From the NCBI GenBank assembly GCA_030693705.1, contig JAUYAB010000106.1, positions 1 through 46,011 on the forward strand: DNA of 46,011 nucleotides, read 5' to 3'. Of the stretch, positions 41,800 through 46,011 are shown piece after piece; positions within the stretch are counted from its first letter, which is position 1; every line of letters starts with the position of its first letter. The translations under genes were made by a program, and so were the position numbers. The DNA is from Ignavibacteria bacterium (GTDB lineage: Bacteria; Bacteroidota; Ignavibacteria; Ignavibacteriales; Ignavibacteriaceae). The notes beneath the pieces are model-generated. The model was not told the origin of the DNA, searched no databases, and saw only the letters and a program-made list of their open reading frames with translations.

Positions 41800-42659
41800 T
41801 TTGTTTTTTGTTTCGGTGAAGATTGTTTTATTGTCGCCGGATCAAATTTAACTTTGTCGGGGAATTTGTTAATCAAATAAATTCCAATTATCCCAACAAC
41901 AATCAAAACAATAGAAATAACTTGAGCCTCTGATAATCCAAAAAGGATCAGCGGATTGAGCCGGATAAATTCAACAAAAAATCTTGCGAAGCCTGAAAGA
42001 ATAAGATAAATCATGAATAAAATACCGGTAGGATATTCTTTTTTTCTAAGCCGCCAGAGGATGTAAAAGATTATTACTCCAACGATGAATTCATAAATCG
42101 GGGTTGGATGAAGCGGAGTATTGTTTGGAACAATTCCGTTTGGAAAACTTTTAGCAATGTCACTTCCTTGAAACATCAATGAAGGTTTTACAATTCCGTT
42201 TTCATAATTCACGCCCCAGGGTAAAGAAGTTGGAATTCCATAATCTCCGTCACCCGCTAAATGACATCCTATTCTTCCGATTCCATACGCAAGTGCAAGC
42301 GAAGGAGAAGCGGCATCAGCAATATAGAGGAAAGGTATTTTGTGCCGCCTTAAATAAATCGCTATTGCAATTATCGAAAGAATCAATCCGCCGTAGAAAG
42401 TTAATCCGCCGGCAGAAAAAATCTGCCCGAACGGATCGGCAAGAAAGTCGTTCCAATTCTCAAGTAAGCTAAAAAGTTTACTTCCCGCTATTCCGAAAAT
42501 AATTGCCAGCAGTGTTACTTGCGATGCGATGTTTGCGTCGAGTCCTTTTCTTTCAACTTCTTTGGTTAAAATATAACTCGATACAATAAAAGAAACGGCA
42601 AGCATAAAGCCGTAACTGTAAACGGTAAGCGGTCCAAGTTTTAATAATTCAGGATACAT
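41796..42659 (-). CDS. lgt: Prolipoprotein diacylglyceryl transferase
   Basis: A 287-residue integral membrane enzyme with seven helices that adds diacylglycerol to the lipobox cysteine. The family signature is seen as ALAYGIGRIGCHLAGDGDYG, in the place of the usual GRIGNFINGE; the catalytic-region histidine sits in PLHPTPIYE, and the C-terminal motif is SGFARFFVEFIR. Several lipoproteins elsewhere in this window (25078, 26248, 36330) would be its substrates. Confidence 0.93.
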   Translation of the reverse strand: MYPELLKLGPLTVYSYGFMLAVSFIVSSYILTKEVERKGLDANIASQVTLLAIIFGIAGSKLFSLLENWNDFLADPFGQIFSAGGLTFYGGLILSIIAIAIYLRRHKIPFLYIADAASPSLALAYGIGRIGCHLAGDGDYGIPTSLPWGVNYENGIVKPSLMFQGSDIAKSFPNGIVPNNTPLHPTPIYEFIVGVIIFYILWRLRKKEYPTGILFMIYLILSGFARFFVEFIRLNPLILFGLSEAQVISIVLIVVGIIGIYLINKFPDKVKFDPATIKQSSPKQKTK

Positions 42660-42668
42660 ATAATTCTT

Positions 42669-43199
42669 TTATTTAAATGAAAAAGATTCGGTTGGGACTT
42701 CAAACCTGGTAAATATCCGGTTATTTTTTTTCTTCGGTAGACTGATCTCACTCAATTTGATTTCTTTTTTATAAATATTAAAATCAAACATTGCGCTGTT
42801 AATACTTCCATCTTGTTTGATAACATTAATGGAATATTTCCCGAAAAGGTCATCAAATAATAATTCGGTTGTTGCCGGATTGGGAGAGACATAATAAGAT
42901 TGACGGGTATTTAAGCCAAGAATGCTAATGTCAATAGCATTTTTCCCTTTTTGAACATCCACCGATATTTCATAAGATAAACTTGTAAACAGTTTGACGG
43001 TCGATAGGGTAACAACGGAGAATTGTTTTTTCAATGCCGGGTCATATTTAAATAGCACATTTACGACATATTCAACAAGGCTATCTTTTTTTTGTGGAGT
43101 GGCATGTTTTAGGTTCGGAATAGTTTTCTTTCGCGATTTTGAAATCTTTGGCATTTCTTCCTGCCTTGCCGGCATGCTGGCAAGTTTCCGTAAAGGCAT
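42669..43199 (-). CDS. Hypothetical protein between hisS and lgt
   Basis: A 176-residue soluble protein with a basic N-terminus and a beta-rich C-terminal half (KYSINVIKQDGSINSAMF, SYYVSPNPATTELLFDD), family unknown. The ribosome site GGGAGG lies in the hisS stop region, five bases before ATG 43199. The first ~15 codons (LASMPARQEE) come from a nearly palindromic GC-richer stretch, CTTGCCGGCATGCTGGCAAG on the plus strand (43166-43185), which looks like an inserted repeat; a second start, ATG at 43154 with AGGAAGAA, would give a natural N-terminus MPKISKSRKK. Confidence 0.75.
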   Translation of the reverse strand: MPLRKLASMPARQEEMPKISKSRKKTIPNLKHATPQKKDSLVEYVVNVLFKYDPALKKQFSVVTLSTVKLFTSLSYEISVDVQKGKNAIDISILGLNTRQSYYVSPNPATTELLFDDLFGKYSINVIKQDGSINSAMFDFNIYKKEIKLSEISLPKKKNNRIFTRFEVPTESFSFK

Positions 43200-44462
43200 T
43201 TATCCTCCCACCGATAATAAAATTTCTTCACCCGCCTTTTCCAGCGGTACTACTTGTTGCGAACTTGTCGTCATATTTTTTATAACAATTTTATTTTCCG
43301 AGAATTCTTCTCCGCCAAACAGCGCTACGTATTTCGCTTGCAATTTATTTGCTTCACGCATTTGCGCTTTAACGCTCCGTGAAAGATAATCAATCTCCAC
43401 CTTAAAATGCTTTTTCCGCAAAGTGTTTGCGAATAAATAATATTCATTTAATAAATCTTTATTTAAGAGAACTACGTAGACATCAAGAGGCGTAATTTCC
43501 GGCAATGCTGTTTCTTCATTCTGAAGAGCAAGGATAATTCTTTCAATTCCAGCTGCGAAACCAACTCCATAATTTGGGGCTCCGCCAAGCAGTTCAATTA
43601 ATCCGTCGTATCTACCGCCTCCGCACAGCGCACTTTGCGCTCCAACTTTTCCGCTAACAATTTCAAAAGTAGTTTTCGAATAATAATCTAAACCTCTAAC
43701 TAAAGATGAATCAATAACAAACGGAATATGTTCTTTTTGCAAAATATTTTGTACTGTTTCAAATTCATCTTTGCTCGCCTCATCCAAATAATCTATTAGC
43801 TTTGGAGCATCATGCATTATTAGAATATCATTTTCTGATTTGCTGTCAAAAATTCTAAGGATATTCTTTTCAAATCTTTTTTTACTCTCTTCAGACAATT
43901 CATTTAAGTGAGGTTCTAAATATTTTTTTAGAACTTCAAGGTAAGTCTTTCTCGAAGAAGCAATCCCAAGAGAATTAATTTTTACCGTAATATCTTTTAG
44001 CCCAAGAGATTTAAGAATAGTAAAAGCAAGAATAATTATTTCCGCATCCAGAACAGGAGAAGCGCTGCCCAAAACTTCAGCTCCAAACTGATGGAACTGA
44101 CGAAGCCTTCCCGCTTGCGGTCTTTCTTGCCGGAACATGGGGGCAATGTAAAATAATTTGTTAAGAGAAAATTGAGTGGCTAATGAATGTTCTATAAATG
44201 CACGGACAACAGAGGCAGTCATTTCCGGGCGAAGGGTTACGCTGGTTTCACTTCTATCAAAAAACGTGTACATCTCTTTGCTAACGATGTCCGTCTCTTC
44301 ACCAATGCTTCTAGAAAATAAGGCGGTTTCTTCAAATAACGGTGTGCGAATTTCTTTGTAGTTAAAGGCTGTAAAAATGTTTTTTACAATAGTTTCAACA
44401 TGATTCCATTTCCCGATATCTTTAGGTAAAATATCTTTTGTACCATAAATTGATTTTAACAT
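43200..44462 (-). CDS. hisS: Histidyl-tRNA synthetase
   Basis: A 420-residue class II aminoacyl-tRNA synthetase. The motif 2 region is visible as PMFRQERPQAGRLRQFHQFG; the histidine-binding motifs are RGLDYYSKTTFEIV and GGGRYDGLIELLGG, and the C-terminal anticodon domain begins near DVYVVLLNK. Normal length. It lies 17 bases after the EIIA gene and its stop abuts the next start. Confidence 0.97.
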   Translation of the reverse strand: MLKSIYGTKDILPKDIGKWNHVETIVKNIFTAFNYKEIRTPLFEETALFSRSIGEETDIVSKEMYTFFDRSETSVTLRPEMTASVVRAFIEHSLATQFSLNKLFYIAPMFRQERPQAGRLRQFHQFGAEVLGSASPVLDAEIIILAFTILKSLGLKDITVKINSLGIASSRKTYLEVLKKYLEPHLNELSEESKKRFEKNILRIFDSKSENDILIMHDAPKLIDYLDEASKDEFETVQNILQKEHIPFVIDSSLVRGLDYYSKTTFEIVSGKVGAQSALCGGGRYDGLIELLGGAPNYGVGFAAGIERIILALQNEETALPEITPLDVYVVLLNKDLLNEYYLFANTLRKKHFKVEIDYLSRSVKAQMREANKLQAKYVALFGGEEFSENKIVIKNMTTSSQQVVPLEKAGEEILLSVGG

Positions 44463-44479
44463 TAAGACAATCCTACAAA

Positions 44480-44950
44480 TTATAAATCAAAATATGTCTC
44501 TTCTTCCTCTTTAAAGACGTGCATGATCTCAGCCTTTGTTGTTGCGGCAACAAGCTTTTCACGCAAGGTGTCTTTAGTCATCATTCTGGAAATTCTACTT
44601 AAAAGTTTTATGTGTAGGCTTACTAGATTGTCTTTTCCAATTAAAAGAAAAATTAAATAAACCGGTTGAGCATCCAATGCCTGATATTCAATTGGTGTTG
44701 AAGATTTTCCAAACGCACAAAGAATTTCAGTTACTAATTCAGTTTTCCCATGAGGTATTGCGAATCCTTTTCCAACGCCGGTTGACATTATTTTCTCCCG
44801 CTCTAAAACGGACTGCCGAACTTTTTCAATATCTTTAACTCTCGGATCGTCGATAAACAAATCAATTAATTCGTTAATTACGCCTTCTTTAGAGTCACTC
44901 GTTAATTCAGGGATGATAAAGGATTCATTTAATAAATCTGAAAGTTTCAT
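44480..44950 (-). CDS. PTS EIIA-domain protein (PtsN-like)
   Basis: A 156-residue mannitol/fructose-type IIA domain, LSDLLNESFIIPELTSDSKE, with the phosphorylated histidine H67 in GFAIPHGKTELV and further LLIGKDNLVSLHIKLLSRISRM. No sugar-specific IIB/IIC is present, so this is more likely a nitrogen-type (PtsN-like) regulatory EIIA. It is the first gene of the hisS-lgt-rlmB run and faces the rRNA terminator, with about 450 non-coding bases upstream. Confidence 0.88.
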   Translation of the reverse strand: MKLSDLLNESFIIPELTSDSKEGVINELIDLFIDDPRVKDIEKVRQSVLEREKIMSTGVGKGFAIPHGKTELVTEILCAFGKSSTPIEYQALDAQPVYLIFLLIGKDNLVSLHIKLLSRISRMMTKDTLREKLVAATTKAEIMHVFKEEEETYFDL

Positions 44951-45400
44951 TTTATATCACTCGATAAAAATTTGAAAATGGTAACACAATTTAGCAAAGT
45001 GGCAGTGAATAAGAAAAGAAATGAAAAAGTAAAAAGGGACTAAATCAAAAATACTTCTTGCCGCAAGATGAACAATTGGTGAAACTAAATCTGAGAAGTG
45101 AAAAGAGGAGAGATGATAAAAATTACCTTCACCAAAAAATGATTGGGATAATCAAATAAAATTCGGCGGTTACTGAATTTTATCCCGAAAGTCCTCATAA
45201 TCGGAGTGGAAAGAAGTAATAAGTTAGAATCAAAGAAAATGTTGAATATCGAACAAGCCTGCCCGGCTCAGACGGGGAATTTCGAATGATGAAGTTAAAA
45301 TGCAAAATGAATTCACTTCGAGATCCATCATTCCACGTTCATTATTCGTTATTCGATCTTCATGTCACAAATATCGGTTTCTTAAAGATCATAAAAGAGC
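44951..45400. other. Non-coding region between ptsN-like gene and rRNA terminator
   Basis: Contains an imperfect inverted-repeat element at about 45240-45362 (GAATATCGAAC ... TTATTCGATCTTC), and otherwise AT-rich sequence. I see no clear promoter for the EIIA gene: TAAATTGTG upstream of it only weakly matches TAnnTTTG. Confidence 0.5.
45240..45362. repeat. MITE-like imperfect inverted repeat
   Basis: Outer ends GAATATCGAAC and GTTATTCGATCTTC, and inner GAATGATG / CATCATTC, are inverted with mismatches. Such elements with TTCGATATTC-like ends are plausible short interspersed repeats, but no second copy is in the window. Confidence 0.35.
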
Positions 45401-45430
45401 AAAAAAAAACCCTACCGAAGATCGATAGGG
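45401..45430 (-). terminator. rRNA operon terminator
   Basis: On the minus strand CCCTATCGA-TCT-TCGGTAGGG (45410-45430, nine pairs including one G:U) is followed by nine T (45401-45409). It lies just past the 5S gene. Confidence 0.92.
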
Positions 45431-45442
45431 CTTAAAATAAAA

Positions 45443-45558
<116 letters not shown>

Positions 45559-45621
45559 AAAAAATAAAAATGAAAGAAGAAAGAGTAAGTAAAAAAAACA
45601 ACCATATCTTGATAAAAAATA

Positions 45622-46011
<390 letters not shown>

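Overview
The window looks like a chromosomal segment of an AT-rich member of the Bacteroidota/Chlorobi (FCB) group, most probably an Ignavibacteria-type organism. The signs are a type IX secretion (T9SS) C-terminal sorting domain of the usual NYPNPFNP style on a secreted nucleotidase, many outer-membrane barrels and lipoproteins, and promoters of the Bacteroidota form TTG-N20-TAnnTTTG. The placement is an inference from family content, not a phylogeny. I see no tRNA, insertion-sequence transposase, integrase or CRISPR array.

Layout. 1-8760 (+): a seven-gene sensory and cell-envelope block: membrane histidine kinase, a receiver protein with a degenerate kinase-dimerisation domain, an OmpR-type regulator, an Omp85-like barrel, two further envelope proteins and a T9SS-exported 5'-nucleotidase-like enzyme. 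8787-16887 (-): menC, then a tightly packed run greA-ribD-ribE-tilS-hpt-ftsH-polyprenol/phytol-kinase-like gene, which has a promoter and a hairpin-plus-U-tract in its leader just ahead of greA. 17098-22208: mnmA (+), penicillin-acylase-like amidase (-), EamA permease (-), L,D-transpeptidase (-). 22389-27387 (+): an HTH/membrane-protein pair with an operator-like palindrome on its promoter, an OmpH-like protein, a surface-repeat protein, and a tandem pair of lipoprotein serine hydrolases (beta-lactamase fold).

27388-29945 is an accessory patch downstream of comM. It holds a 24-unit, indel-free 21-bp degenerate repeat array, a frameshifted two-TM gene, a second copy of the comM 3' end, and a PIN-domain toxin-antitoxin pair lying between the two comM ends. 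29946-36063 (-) holds comM/yifB, nuoI, nuoH, nuoG and an M16 zinc protease. 36330-39210 is a second accessory patch: a lipoprotein, DUF2188-like and DUF3892-like small genes, a candidate small structured RNA with a consensus promoter and intrinsic terminator, a conserved-hypothetical gene with its own consensus promoter, and a second 21-bp repeat array of different sequence. 39319-44950 (-) is a housekeeping run ptsN-like, hisS, unknown, lgt, rlmB, then a DUF4258/YgiT-type toxin-antitoxin pair and an aminotransferase. The window ends in an rRNA operon on the minus strand (23S 3' part, 5S, terminator).

The best candidates for something undescribed are the 21-bp phase-locked arrays (three sites, two sequence families), the small RNA at about 37832-37934, the comM 3'-end duplication that differs only at synonymous positions and brackets a toxin-antitoxin pair, and the receiver protein with a histidine-less DHp domain between a kinase and its OmpR partner.
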